A DNA stretch of 64,000 bases from Breviolum minutum Mf 1.05b.01 (GCA_000507305.1 DF239016.1:124001-188000); one strand, 5' to 3'; counted from the stretch's first letter, positions 10,047 through 19,715 are shown. Notes: generated by a model not told the origin, from the letters alone. Made by a program: numbers and translations.

Positions 10047-10434
10047 GATATACTTACAAGCCCTTGGATACTCTCCACATACATCCGTCATTTTAGACAT
10101 ACCTTGACCTCCGGGAAATGGCATAAGAGGGTTGACCATAATTATGTATGTATGATTGGTTAAATCATAGGTTATAGTACATGAACAATAGTAGTGATTA
10201 TGTACTTATGTACTGCTTCCTTTTTGTTTTACACAAAGCACAGGATTGCTCTGGTGGTGTTTCTGATGTTTTTTTGAGATGTGTTGTTCCTTTGTCAATA
10301 AGATGTCAATGGAAGAGTAGGAGAACGTGGGAGGTAGCATCTTTCATCAGCCTTTTTTGACAGGAAAGATACCACATGAAAGCAGATAAATGCAATGATA
10401 TACCCTTCAAGTGCAGTTTTATTACTCTCCTGGG

Positions 10435-10515
10435 AACTAACATATCCGCTCCCAAACGCACTTTTGAAGATGATTTTCTTATTCCCATGGTGGGATATGT
10501 TAGTTCCCTGGAGGG
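10435..10515. mobile_element. family G element (G2), divergent subtype
   Basis: CTCTCCTGGGAACTAACATATC to GATATGTTAGTTCCCTGGAGGG, flanked by TA on both sides (10433-10434, 10516-10517). Confidence 0.75.
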
Positions 10516-10677
10516 TAGTCTTGACGATATTGGTTTACGAAACAAGTCCGCAATTTGTTTAACCTCAAGAATCCATTTAAGGGAACCACCGTTCACCATT
10601 TCTTGTGCTAGACTTTCATTCGATTTACATGGCCATACTTCCAGAGTTTCGAAACATGTTACTACTACTCCACCAGC

Positions 10678-10863
10678 ATGCTACATGTCTCATCAAGATA
10701 CTTGGATGTAGGTTTTTTGTTGATGATTTTTTACGGGTTGGAATCCCATGAGATGAGAATCGCCAACCTCCGCAGAGTCGTCCCCGAAAACCCGACGAGG
10801 CATTTGGTGTGTTACAATCTGCTGTGCTTGCGGATACCTGATGTACTTGGTGAGGAACCTTAG
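10678..10863 (+). CDS. hypothetical frame, 61 codons
   Basis: ATG start near 10678; the C-terminal part (RRVVPENPTRHLVCYNLLCL) looks protein-like and ends in TAG. Long minus-strand frames (10625-11020 and 10693-11076) overlap it and are similarly plausible, so strand is uncertain. Confidence 0.25.
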   Translation: MLHVSSRYLDVGFLLMIFYGLESHEMRIANLRRVVPENPTRHLVCYNLLCLRIPDVLGEEP

Positions 10864-11002
10864 TGTTTGGCAAATCCGACCTGAGTGAATACAAGTGACC
10901 TTGGTGATATAAGATGAGAAAGACGGCACGTCTTGGACATGATGGGTTGTTTGTGTTTTTTTGTAGGAAATCTTTACATTTAAAGTGATACACTTCCTGA
11001 AA

Positions 11003-11060
11003 CTGACAGCCGGGCCCCAAAAGGAAACTTGTATTCCAACCATCTTTGTTTCAGGGAGGG
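11003..11060. repeat. family G right-half fragment
   Basis: CATCTTTGTTTCAGGGAGGGTAA matches the right terminus of family G. The left arm is degraded. Confidence 0.45.
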
Positions 11061-11370
11061 TAAGTGGTATACACAATCCAAAAAAGCTTCAGTGTTCTGC
11101 TGTCAGTTCATCAAGTCGTACGTATGTTATCAAATGAACCCTGGAAACATACCGATCAAACAGCCTTCACCAGGGAATTAGGAGGTCTAGGGTGGCGTGC
11201 GAGTAGGAGAATTACCTTACAGCTTGTTGGACCCTGATGTGTTTGACAATGTTTATGCCGGCCTTGGCCTTGGAATACCCCACAAGCAGCCATGAGGTTT
11301 TATCATCCTTTTCACTTAAAAGGTATTCTGGCACATCTCTTGGGTAGCACCCTTCACTACATGTGCTGGT

Positions 11371-12327
11371 ATGACCCAATTCGTGGAACAGAAACTGCGA
11401 AGCCAAGCAAGAGACTCAGGGTCATTTGTGTCAAGTTCACACAATGTTCACACAGGAAAGGGCCCCCAGCCAAAATCATGCATTTCTGGATTGCAAAAGT
11501 TCAGAAAGCAAATGGCTTGCCCCAGCATTGTATATATACCTTGGCCATCGCCTCAGCCTATACGCTCCAAATTCCGCTATGTGCTACACCTTTTCTCTGG
11601 AGTACGCCGACATGGAGATTTACATTCTATCATACAGGACCTTCCCACTCCTGATGGGTACGTGTTCTACCCAGCCTCAATTGACATTGTACTTCGTCCG
11701 GACAAAGGCGACCTTTCCTCACACGAGGCCCAACGATTTTGGCTGGACGCTTCCTTTTCCGGGGCGATCTTCGGCGCCATCGGGGGCCCTCCCTGCGAAA
11801 CCTGGTCAGTTGCAAGAGACAAGCCTGAGTTTCGGAGAGAGTCACATGCCAATGACCTGGTCACTGCGCTGAATGAGAAGACGGAAGAGGATTCGTTGAA
11901 TTTTAGTTCATGGAGATATGTCATTAAAAAAACTGGACCTAGACCCATCCGAGATGGTATGAACTTATTGGAGACCATATGGGCTGCCTTTCCAGTGCGC
12001 ATCCGCGACCTGAAACAACTTGATTGCGCCAACCAGCTCTTGTTGTTCATGGTGCTGCTGGCGATTACTCAGGCCGCAAGGTATCGCTGCTGTATCCTTG
12101 AGCACCCGGCAATTTCTCCAGGACGACCGTATGGCATCCAGCCCGCAAGCATTTTTAGCGATTACACGTTGTGTTTTTATTCGTCCAAAAAGAGGTTTAG
12201 AAATTTTCGGTTTGAAATGGGTGGCCACCGCACCTGTACAACCAACAAGAATGTAAACCTCCTCCATATGATTCTTTTACAGGTGTTAATTTTATCATTC
12301 TTAGAACAGGATTCTATATGCGTGTAA
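11371..12327 (+). CDS. cytosine-C5 methyltransferase-like protein of retroelement type
   Basis: By far the longest frame in the window (318 codons). Residues 72-84 read LHLFSGVRRHGDL, matching the motif I region of C5 DNA methyltransferases. Residues 138-149 read GGPPCETWSVAR, matching motif IV with the catalytic PPC (Cys142). LEHP at 243-246 sits where motif VI is expected. Domains of this kind, with LHLFSG and GGPPCETWS, are known inside dinoflagellate retroelement ORFs. No reverse transcriptase or endonuclease is visible nearby, so this looks like an isolated fragment. The first 65 residues carry no motif, so the ATG at 11371 is uncertain. Near the C-terminus a different phase (12020-12256) reads LEIFGLKWVATAPVQPTRM, which looks more domain-like than the called frame and suggests a frameshift between about 12120 and 12200. 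Target-recognition function cannot be judged. Confidence 0.7.
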   Translation: MTQFVEQKLRSQARDSGSFVSSSHNVHTGKGPQPKSCISGLQKFRKQMACPSIVYIPWPSPQPIRSKFRYVLHLFSGVRRHGDLHSIIQDLPTPDGYVFYPASIDIVLRPDKGDLSSHEAQRFWLDASFSGAIFGAIGGPPCETWSVARDKPEFRRESHANDLVTALNEKTEEDSLNFSSWRYVIKKTGPRPIRDGMNLLETIWAAFPVRIRDLKQLDCANQLLLFMVLLAITQAARYRCCILEHPAISPGRPYGIQPASIFSDYTLCFYSSKKRFRNFRFEMGGHRTCTTNKNVNLLHMILLQVLILSFLEQDSICV

Positions 12328-12338
12328 TGTGTAATGCC

Positions 12339-12458
12339 TACTTTAGGGATCGCCCCACTTAGTAAGTGGTGGTTGAGGGGGTTTGGAAACCATTTGTAGC
12401 AAGACAACCCCACCGTGTTTATTAAGCACTTACAAGTCATGGGATGATCCTCCAAGTA
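12339..12458. mobile_element. family B element (B3), shortened
   Basis: Diverged left arm CTTTAGGGATCGCCCCACTTA, intact right arm GGGATGATCCTCCAAG, with TA at both ends. Confidence 0.75.
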
Positions 12459-12505
12459 GGTACCTGGATTCTTAGGGAACAACCAACCCGGCTTTTGACT
12501 GGTAA

Positions 12506-12631
12506 GGTCACTGGGTGGTGACTGCAGTGGCTGCTTTGCCCGGAGCCCATGGGGACACACCAGCTGAGTTCCTACAGGATTTTGCTTGGAAATCTTGGAG
12601 CTCAACACCGTGGTCCCCAAAACTGACATAG
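12506..12631 (+). CDS. exon-like frame
   Basis: Reads VTAVAALPGAHGDTPAEFL then QDFAWKSWSSTPWSPKLT to TAG. GC-richer than its flanks. The final codons overlap the left end of G3. No family is recognised. Confidence 0.35.
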   Translation, partial: GHWVVTAVAALPGAHGDTPAEFLQDFAWKSWSSTPWSPKLT

Positions 12632-12716
12632 CACCTGAAAATAGGCCTTACGAAAAGGAAATGATATCTTCCAACCATGAATTTTCAGGGACGAGCTATT
12701 AGTTTCACGGAGTGTA
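12613..12716. mobile_element. family G element (G3)
   Basis: CTGACATAGCACCTGAAAATAGGCC pairs with TTTTCAGGGACGAGCTATTAG. The outer right end is TTTCACGGAGTG. Confidence 0.65.
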
Positions 12717-12831
12717 TTGCCACATGGTATTTTCGATGAATACATCATTACACTGTGGAAACCCACTGTTCCGAGATTTTTTGGAATCATTTCACACATA
12801 TTCTCGGGGCTTAGACTGGGTTGGGTTGATA

Positions 12832-12938
12832 CTGCTGTTGATGGAAGAAACCCTGCACCAGTTGATAGATAGTTTATCCCATTATTTGCAAGGTTTTTTA
12901 ATACATCCCAGGTGGTGCAGGATATCTTCCGTCAACAG
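12832..12938. mobile_element. family F element (F2)
   Basis: CTGCTGTTGATGGAAGAAACC to GGATATCTTCCGTCAACAG, flanked by TA (12830-12831, 12939-12940). Confidence 0.85.
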
Positions 12939-13071
12939 TATGGGAATGGAAAATCGACTCAGGAACGTGCGTGTCGTGATGAACATTCATAAGCCTTCAG
13001 GATAACCATTTCCTTGCAACTGGTTGGTTGCTGGTTGAGTACTGGCCAGGAAGAAACATACATGATAGTAA

Positions 13072-13193
13072 CCTGGAACCCCAAACAACCAGTTTAAATG
13101 GATGTTTTTTTGGGAAACAACCATTTCCTATGTAAAGGTTTGAAATCATCCAATTGAAACAAGCATCTACAAATGGTTGTTTGGGGTTCCGGG
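13072..13193. mobile_element. family I element (I1)
   Basis: CCTGGAACCCCAAACAACC to GGTTGTTTGGGGTTCCGGG with AA on both sides. Confidence 0.8.
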
Positions 13194-13431
13194 AACATTT
13201 CATACAGTGTAAGTGTTTAAAACATATGATATGAACATTCTCTTGATTTCCGGAATCTTAGGATATAAACTCCAGTTAAACAGCTTGTTGTCTGGTGTTT
13301 TTTTAGCCCAACAGATTTCCTGCATCGTAGCCTTGGTTTTCCCTGGAAGTCCACTCACACGTCCGAGTCGTGCCTGTTAAGGTTTTGTTCAGCGTGATGT
13401 TTGGACCAAACAGTAACCGGGACTTCCATTA

Positions 13432-13521
13432 CCCATAGGATCCATGTATGGTATATTTACCTACATTTAGTTGATTTTTATGGTAAATGTAGGTAAATAT
13501 GTGATACATGGATCCTTTGGG
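13432..13521. mobile_element. family D element (D1)
   Basis: CCCATAGGATCCATGTATGG to CATGGATCCTTTGGG. Flanked by the 3-bp direct repeat TTA. Confidence 0.9.
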
Positions 13522-13569
13522 TTACGGTTTCCCTTTTTCTTTACGAGGGTCATGTCTTCCTTCCAACTA

Positions 13570-13665
13570 CCTGGAAAGCCGTTGGTGCCCTATTTGCAAA
13601 GGTAATAGTTGCTGGTTGAATTGGTAAAGTTGCCTTTAAAAAAATAGGACACTTGGCGTTCCACG
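13570..13665. mobile_element. family H element (H1)
   Basis: CCTGGAAAGCCGTTGGTGCCC to GGACACTTGGCGTTCCACG. The last bases are mutated and no duplication is visible. Confidence 0.8.
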
Positions 13666-14009
13666 CGTTTTTTTTCCCAGACTGCTGTTGATGAAGAGAA
13701 TCCTTCAGTTGAAAGTGGTCCTTCATGTTTCAAGTTTCCGGTGATAGGTGTTTCATAATTTTCATACATCCTTGCACTGAGCAGGCTTCAGATTTGTGAT
13801 TTGTATCATTCAGTAAGTGCCATGTTGTTAGATGTTCCATGTCATATTGGTTAAACGCTTGGATTTCTTCACCCAGATCCTGGGACGGCATCATGAGCCG
13901 GTGAATACTTTGGGATGGGTTTGTCTAACCAGTTTTAATCTATGACTGTTCTACTTTTTGACTCCTTTCTTTTCGAAACAAAAGTTCCCCAAAGTAGAAC
14001 CATGTAGAA

Positions 14010-14160
14010 CCCTCAGGATCCATATATAGGGCTTTCCTAAAATGGTGGTACCCAACAACCATGGGTTTTCGGGGTACCACCATTTAAGGAAACACCCATA
14101 TATGTCCTGAGAAAGGGGTTTCCCCTACCATCCTGGGGACGGGATCGCGACCCAAAAATT
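14010..14160. repeat. family M repeat (M5) split by an E element
   Basis: CCCTCAGGATCCATAT lies left of E2, and TATGTCCTGAGAAAGGGGTTTCC right of it. Removing E2 and one ATAT copy restores a normal M repeat. Confidence 0.7.
14028..14097. mobile_element. family E element (E2), short form
   Basis: AGGGCTTTCCTAAAATGGTGG to GGAAACACCC, only about 70 bp because the inner arms are shortened. Flanked by ATAT (14024-14027, 14098-14101). Confidence 0.85.
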
Positions 14161-14250
14161 GTCCGACCAATGAGGCAGATGCCTCCTGGCGCGACGCCGA
14201 CGGCCATTTCTTTCGCTTACATGGGGGCCATGCAGGAGGGGGTTGGCCCG

Positions 14251-14414
14251 CTGGAGGATGGGGTTACCTCACTTAGTAAGCAGTTAGGATCACCCCCATT
14301 TATAAGCCATGTTCATGGCCATTTGGAAGGGGTCCCACAACCCTTCTTTGCTTAGCTAGGGCCCTTTCTAACCATGGTTGTTAACCACGTATTACATGGG
14401 ATGATCCTCCAAGT
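14251..14414. mobile_element. family B element (B4)
   Basis: Diverged left arm CTGGAGGATGGGGTTACCTCACTTAGTAAG, intact right arm GGGATGATCCTCCAAGT. The 14161-14250 stretch before it is GC-rich and open in two frames, too ambiguous to call. Confidence 0.75.
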
Positions 14415-15208
14415 GGGGTGATGGAATGCCATGGAAGGAGTGCTTGTGATATGCCACTGCAGCCTCCGAAGTGTTGGATATGTGGATGGAAAGTCCTACT
14501 GTAGTTGTAGCGGCAATAACTCATTTGATTTCCTGTTGAATTCTCATGTTCCAATACTTTCAAATTTTTGAGATGAATGCGCGATTCTTGTAATGACTTC
14601 CCTAAATCATGGAACTGATTGCAATTCTCCGCGGTTTCCGTCATTTTCAAGCGTGTTTGTCAGGAGCCAAGAAGATACCCATAAGGAAATCATGAGGAAA
14701 AAATATGGAGCAAAAATCATAAAACCATCATAGGTGGATATTTTAGAAATCATCCCCAAGATATCGCAAAGAACTTTTATTATAGCCTTTGAACATTGGG
14801 GTTAAGACAGGTTTATTGGTGTGACTACAGATTCAATTCCCTCGCGAAATCTGCCGTTGCAGGGATACCTCATGGTATTGAAGTGGGTATGTCGACACAT
14901 GAGTGTTGCAGTCTCAGTGAGAGTGAAGGGGGGACCGAAAGTTTGAAAAAATCAACAGGTGAGATGAACTAAGCCAAAGATACGAATCATTAACACAGCA
15001 ACAAGAAACAAACACAAGATGGAGGGAAGCAAGGATTTCGGAGGATCTTTGCTTGCTTTCTAAGTAATGCATTTAGTCTCAAGATTAAGCAGGAAACCAC
15101 ATGACCGGATGAAATTTTGGCCTTGTTTCCATCAAAACTAAATGTCATGGCTCTAGGAACATAGTTGCCTGTGAGTTTTGATGTTTTTTTTTCTGCTAGT
15201 CCTTTCCA
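14415..15208. other. stretch without a supportable gene
   Basis: Minus-strand frames at 14381-14650 and 14990-15280 lack motifs and a plausible context. No repeat family was recognised either. Confidence 0.5.
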
Positions 15209-15343
15209 ACAAGGTGAGCCCCTACCACTTATAAATGGGGTGAAATAACGTCCCACAAGTAAGGTAATAACACCATGCACTTACCCATTCATTTTCGGCC
15301 ATTTGTAGGGGGTTCTAACCCCATTTGACTTGGGCCCACCTTG
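15209..15343. mobile_element. family K element (K6), diverged
   Basis: ACAAGGTGAGCCCC at the left and GACTTGGGCCCACCTTG at the right, with CACTTATAAATGGGG inside. Confidence 0.6.
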
Positions 15344-15418
15344 AAGCGGTAAGAGCTCGTTTTTTCGGGGGAGGTCAAAAATTTGGCAAGTTGCATCGTC
15401 TGGCAAAAAAACACTGAC

Positions 15419-15514
15419 CGGTGGTGGTTTCAAATACTTTTTATGTTCAACTCTACTTGGGGAAATGATCCAATTTGACTGATATTTTTCAAATGGGTTG
15501 AAACCACCAACTAG
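15419..15514. mobile_element. family A element (A3)
   Basis: CGGTGGTGGTTTCAAATAC to TTGAAACCACCAACTAG. Confidence 0.8.
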
Positions 15515-15638
15515 AACAAGTTTTTTTTGAGTTCCCACTGGCATCCAATCAGCACATGTTGGTTCAGCATTCTTAGTTGTGTTTTGCAAAGTTTAGGTTA
15601 AAGGTTCCTGTTTTTTGACGTTTTTTTGTCTATACCCT

Positions 15639-15745
15639 ACGAATCCAGGCCCCTTCCCGATCGAGTACGATTGATGGTATCGATCCCGTCCCCAGAAGGA
15701 TTGTAGAGGAAATCCCTTTCTTGGGATATATCTGGATCCTTATAG
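15639..15745. repeat. family M repeat (M2)
   Basis: GAATCCAGGCCCCTTCCCG, GATTGATGGTATCGATCCCG and TTTCTTGGGATATATCTGGATCC in the expected order. Confidence 0.65.
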
Positions 15746-15796
15746 GGAAATGAGTTTTGTTGGAGAGGATGGAATTCCCTTACGAGCTAAGCCTGT

Positions 15797-15893
15797 TCTT
15801 CCAAAATCCTTGTTTTCATAGGTCTAAAAGGGGCCGTTGGAGGTGTTTGGGGGTCTAAGTACATATATTCAGAAGGTATTTGGAAGACTAGGG
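15797..15893. mobile_element. family N element (N3), diverged left arm
   Basis: GTTCTTCCAAAATCC at the left and GAAGGTATTTGGAAGACTAGGG at the right, as in N1 and N2. Confidence 0.55.
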
Positions 15894-16035
15894 GGTATAT
15901 AGGTTCGTTCATCACTGGATGCCCATTTTTTGAAGGGCGATTTCGTGTCCTCTTTGCTGCATAGAACGAAGGATTTTAGCCGTTTCCTTTATTGCGAGTG
16001 GAAGTCTGGGGTTTTCAAAGACACCAGACATATGA

Positions 16036-16330
16036 CAAGTCCATGAAGTTTTCCGTGGACGTGGACTCATCAACGACGGCAACACCTGCTACGTTCTCGC
16101 CATTCTGCAGATTTTGCATAACTCCCGGGTGTAGTGGACTTCTCCTGGCAGCCATTCAGTTCCGGCCGTCACACCAAACTCGGTGTCACTCTTTGCAGCA
16201 CTTCCGGCGTGATGCCGCGACGCGTGATGCCGCGACGCAATTCTCCAGGCCTTCAAGAAGACACATCGTTGCCCGCAGATCGCTGCATGATGATTCATGT
16301 GAAGCGAGGAATTGACGGATTATTGGCTTC
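16036..16330 (+). pseudogene. ubiquitin-specific protease Cys-box fragment
   Basis: In the frame that opens at 16036, residues encoded from 16063 read GLINDGNTCYVLAILQIL. This matches the Cys-box of USP/UCH (peptidase C19) deubiquitinases, GLxNxGNTCYxNxxLQxL, with the catalytic Cys codon at 16087-16089. The frame hits TAG at 16132. A different phase continues open from there (VVDFSWQPFSSGRHTKLGV) to about 16400, consistent with a one-base frameshift or an exon boundary. The usual Asn after the Tyr is Leu. No His-box is seen. The segment is GC-richer than its flanks and contains a short internal direct repeat, GATGCCGCGACGC. A decayed or partial gene is the best reading; a live gene with unseen introns is possible. 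Confidence 0.5.
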
Positions 16331-16424
16331 CAGCGCATTCATTGTTCATCTCGGATTCATGATTTTCTTGCAGGTGGAATTGTGCAAAAACGAGCCACAG
16401 CCCCTGTCTTCAAAAAAACACTAC

Positions 16425-16517
16425 CCCATGGGATCCATGTATGGTGCATTATACCTACATGTACCAATAGAATTATACCTAAATGCGGGCAAGTATGACA
16501 TACATTGATCCTTTGCC
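16425..16517. mobile_element. family D element (D2)
   Basis: CCCATGGGATCCATGTATGG to TACATTGATCCTTTGCC. CTAC occurs on both sides, though exact ends are uncertain. Confidence 0.75.
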
Positions 16518-16694
16518 CTACTAGGAATCCACATGTGTTTTTTGTTGGCAAAAAACCCAACCCGCTTAGTCGAAAGCTGAGGCTCCGGACATGTTCCCAC
16601 GCTTTCATTTTGTGGCACAAATGTGGGGAAAGCCTAAAACCGGGACAAAGGATTTCGAGGGGACTGGGGAAGAGGTAGGGGTGTGTAGCCAGAT

Positions 16695-16832
16695 GAGCAA
16701 AGAAGAAAAACACCTTGCTGTTTAGTGTATATAGGGGATGAAGTCCTACCCAGTTGTGTGGGGATTTTTTTCAACAACCATTTAAAAGGAACCTTATTAA
16801 CCAACCAGTATAGTGGATTTTTTGTGTGGCTC
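16695..16832. mobile_element. family L element (L1)
   Basis: GAGCAAAGAAGAAAAACACC to TTTTTTGTGTGGCTC, flanked by AGAT on both sides (16691-16694, 16833-16836). Confidence 0.8.
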
Positions 16833-17215
16833 AGATATCATCAGCTCCGGTAGTTACTTTGGAAAAAGAACAAACCCAAGCCTTTAAGTAACCCATCTCC
16901 TGTAATAAATCTATAGGAAAACAACCCAACTTTAGGAGTATCTAAGATGCCTTCATAACATGGAGCGAATTTAAGGAGCCGAATTTCAGGCTTCAATCGG
17001 CACATCTTAGCTTGATTCTGAACCCTTCCCCCCCCCCCGGGTTTTTGGTACACAAGCCTCACAAAAAAGAGCTGGAAAAGGATTGTGTGTTGAAGACACT
17101 CCTTTCAAATGGTTGATCGTTTCCAACTGGATGATCCGATTTTTTGTGGGGCAGAGTGAAATCAATCCGAAACGAAAACAAGGGAGCTGGTAGAGGATTG
17201 GAATAGATATAACTA

Positions 17216-17316
17216 CCCTCCCTGAAATTAACGTAGCACCTGAAAATAGACCTCTGGAAAAGGAGATTCCTATTGGAAACCACCATTTTCAGGTGCTATG
17301 TTAGTTTCAAGGAGGG
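17216..17316. mobile_element. family G element (G4)
   Basis: Typical copy: CCCTCCCTGAAATTAACGTAG to CTATGTTAGTTTCAAGGAGGG, flanked by TA on both sides. Confidence 0.9.
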
Positions 17317-17477
17317 TAACTGACCTGCATGCAAAGTGAAGAACCCGAGAGTCCTCAAAATCACAGGGTTGTTCAGGTTCCTGGTTGACAAAATTTAGAA
17401 GTTTTTTTTTGTCACACAAATTCCCCTCAACCCTTCCCGATTGGGAAAATGCACTCGAAACAATTTTCGTGAATCTT

Positions 17478-17605
17478 TACCAGGATGTCCATGGAAGTGA
17501 TCCTAAGGATCGTTAGTAAGTTGGTTTATAACCTAGGGAACATATCCAACCTGCCTATATACGGGTTATATTCCATTGATCCTAAGTACCATGGACATCC
17601 AAGTA
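17478..17605. mobile_element. family C element (C1), CCATGG subtype
   Basis: CCAGGATGTCCATGG to CCATGGACATCCAAG between TA dinucleotides. The same subtype occurs at 26886-27018 and 47157-47275. Confidence 0.75.
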
Positions 17606-17639
17606 CCGAGGTACTACTATTTGTTTTGGCCCGGAAACT

Positions 17640-17790
17640 CAGAATGCTATGGGGTTGACGTCGTGTTGTCGACGTTTGGTGTCGCGTTGCTTCAACGAGA
17701 CGTTGGTTGTTGCTTTGCCGTTGGTTGGTATCTGATTGGGGTTGACTTACTTGTTGATTTGTGGCTTTTGCCGGGATACACCCGGAAATT
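17640..17790. repeat. low-complexity GTTG/CGTTG-rich tract
   Basis: Irregular repetition of GTTG and ACGTTGG units. It gives artificially long open frames (Q/T/R-rich on the minus strand), which are not called as genes. Confidence 0.5.
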
Positions 17791-18040
17791 TCTAAGACAT
17801 TTTTACACAGTATCCTTTTTGTATGTTTTTTTCCGGAGGTACTGCAGGTGTGCATTGGTTTGGGTGATGATTTTTTTTTAAAAGGAAAGGCAAAACGTCT
17901 CCTTTTTTGCCACCATTTTTTCCAGGGGGGAACTTGGGACCCCCTGCCACCCATACTACTCCCACACTACTCCCAATCTGGAATTCCATGGTTTGCAAAA
18001 CGGTATGGGTCCCGCTGACATGGGAAATGTATGCCACTAT

Positions 18041-18241
18041 CTGGCATTTGTTTAAGGTGATTTTTGGTTATTTTTTGCAGTGGAATTCATCAGTTTTTTT
18101 CACCACCATTTGGGACAATATGTTTGGATTTTTTTCCATCCGCATCAAACAGTCGCAATTCGAAAGTCTCTACCCTCCTGGAAACAAACATATCATCATA
18201 TCCCTTCTCAACAAGCATCGTTCACAGTCGCAAATCCAAGT
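18041..18241. mobile_element. family J element (J2) with an internal insert
   Basis: CTGGCATTTGTTTAAGGTGATTTTT at the left. Two J-type right ends follow: ACAGTCGCAATTCGAAAG near 18150 and CACAGTCGCAAATCCAAG at 18241. Between them lies a CTACCCTCCTGGAAACAAACATATC segment resembling a family G end. Confidence 0.6.
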
Positions 18242-18380
18242 CATTGAAAACCCAGAAAAAATCCCTAAACAACCCACGCCCTTAACGCCCCAGCTGTTGC
18301 GCCGTCTCAAAAACGGTCGAGACGACCAAACTCGACAGGTACATGATGCTCATGGTTTTAGCTCCCGGTGGCGTGGATGA
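18242..18380 (+). CDS. exon-like frame
   Basis: Reads IENPEKIPKQPTPLTPQLL and RRLKNGRDDQTRQVHDAHG to TGA, with a GACAG|GTACATG donor-like site near 18340. The frame formally extends upstream through J2, which is unlikely to be coding. No family is recognised. Confidence 0.33.
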
Positions 18381-18604
18381 TCATAACTTTTGGCTAATGG
18401 CCCGGAATCTCAGATTTTCCGAGCCGAGCCTGGTTGGGAGTTTCTGGATTTTCGCAGGTTTTTTTGGATAGCTGGGATTTGGTTGTCAAAAACAACAATC
18501 CTAAAAACCAGGTTGAGGTTGGGATTAACCCATCTGAGCAGTGACCAGGTGACCCTGGTGGAAAGAAATCCCACCATTCGTGTCTGGGATGTGTCTGTTT
18601 TTTG

Positions 18605-18715
18605 TACAGGTGATGTTTTACTTTTTTACCGTGGGATTTTAAATCACCATTTTTCACCACCAATTTTTTGGGAGAATATGTGTTGGAACGTTTTCCGTTC
18701 GCATCTTAACATGTG
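18605..18715. mobile_element. family J element (J3)
   Basis: GGTGATGTTTTACTTTTTTACC, ATCACCATTTTTCACCACC and GGGAGAATATGTGTTGGAACG. Right end AACATGTGAAGC is degraded. Bases 18716-19133 hold nothing recognisable. Confidence 0.65.
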
Positions 18716-19133
18716 AAGCACAAACAAGAGTTCCTCGGGGTCATTTGTAGGGGAGTTATATATCAAAATTATCAGAATACCACTGAATTATTTCCGGATT
18801 ATTATCACTCCCCCTCCAAAAGATGATGAGAACCCCAATGAATGTGACTTAGATTATCATACCTCTCTTTTGTTGATACTACCCTTGATGATGAAATCAC
18901 CCATGAAGTATGACTCAGTATGACTCTTGGAGCCTTATCTCAACCAGGTGAGGTGAGGTAGCCGGTACAACCTGGAAAGTGAAACAGTTTTCAATATACC
19001 TTGGAATAACGAAGAGGAATGGTGATGTTCCCCCCCCCTAGTATGATGGCTTGTGACGACATAAAATCCCTCCAAGATGTCCCGATGGCATCTTAGGGCC
19101 TTCAAAACTCTTTGAGTTGAGGTTTTTGGGGGC

Positions 19134-19206
19134 TACTTGGATGTCCCAAGAAGTTAGTAAATGGTTAGTAAATGGGTTATAAATAACCTATAAATGGGAT
19201 ATATTA
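19134..19206. mobile_element. family C element, left half (C2)
   Basis: TACTTGGATGTCCCAAGAAG then GTTAGTAAATGGG; the right half is replaced by the AT-rich duplicated segment. Confidence 0.7.
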
Positions 19207-19412
19207 GGGTTATCTATATATATATATATATAGTATATACCACCCTATGGACGTTGGGTTGATCAGCATCTAGTGTTGTAACTGGTATCGTATCATTGTN
19301 TACTAATAGGAGTATATTAGGTTAGTCTATATATATATATATATAGTATATACACCCCTATGGACTTGGGTTGATCAGCATCTAGTGTTGTAACTGGTAT
19401 CGTATCATTGTT
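19197..19412. repeat. direct duplication around an N
   Basis: Two near-identical copies (about 19197-19299 and 19309-19412) with an (AT)n tract, GGTTGATCAGCATCTAGTG and TGGTATCGTATCATTG. The single N at 19300 sits between them. An unmerged contig overlap or polishing artefact is the likeliest cause. Confidence 0.85.
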
Positions 19413-19715
19413 TTCGGTGCAGTTTTTTTTTCGCCGCCAACAACGGCTCCGATGGCGGTTTCACGCCAAGCTGGCAGGTATTCTTCCTTAATGGAGTTTC
19501 CTTGGCGAGCAATGCGGGCATTTGGAACCTTCTTACCCGAGCACCTTGGAGCCAACAATCCAGAAGCTTTAAGGTGAAGATGTTTTAAGCTGCTTGTTGT
19601 GGTGTTGGGGCCCTACAAGATGCAGTGGCGAATTGGAATGTTTTCTTCTAGTGCTGTGAGTTATAAACCTGTTTTTTTTCTTCGACCCAGTCTTTTGCCG
19701 ATTGGTAGCCCTTAG

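Noticed and set aside
12177-12629. 150-codon minus-strand frame
   Set aside because: Spans the methyltransferase-like ORF and element B3 on the opposite strand; a shadow.
13660-13760. Apparent perfect splice acceptor (TTTTTTTTCCCAG) followed by a frame TAVDEENPSVESGPS
   Set aside because: The following bases closely resemble the left end of family F (ACTGCTGTTGATG..), so this is more likely an F fragment.
17526-17954. Q/T/R-rich 142-codon minus frame
   Set aside because: Produced by the GTTG-rich low-complexity tract and a C element.
17907-18250. N-terminal two thirds of a 158-codon frame
   Set aside because: Runs through family J and G-like sequence; only its last part (18242-18380) looks coding.
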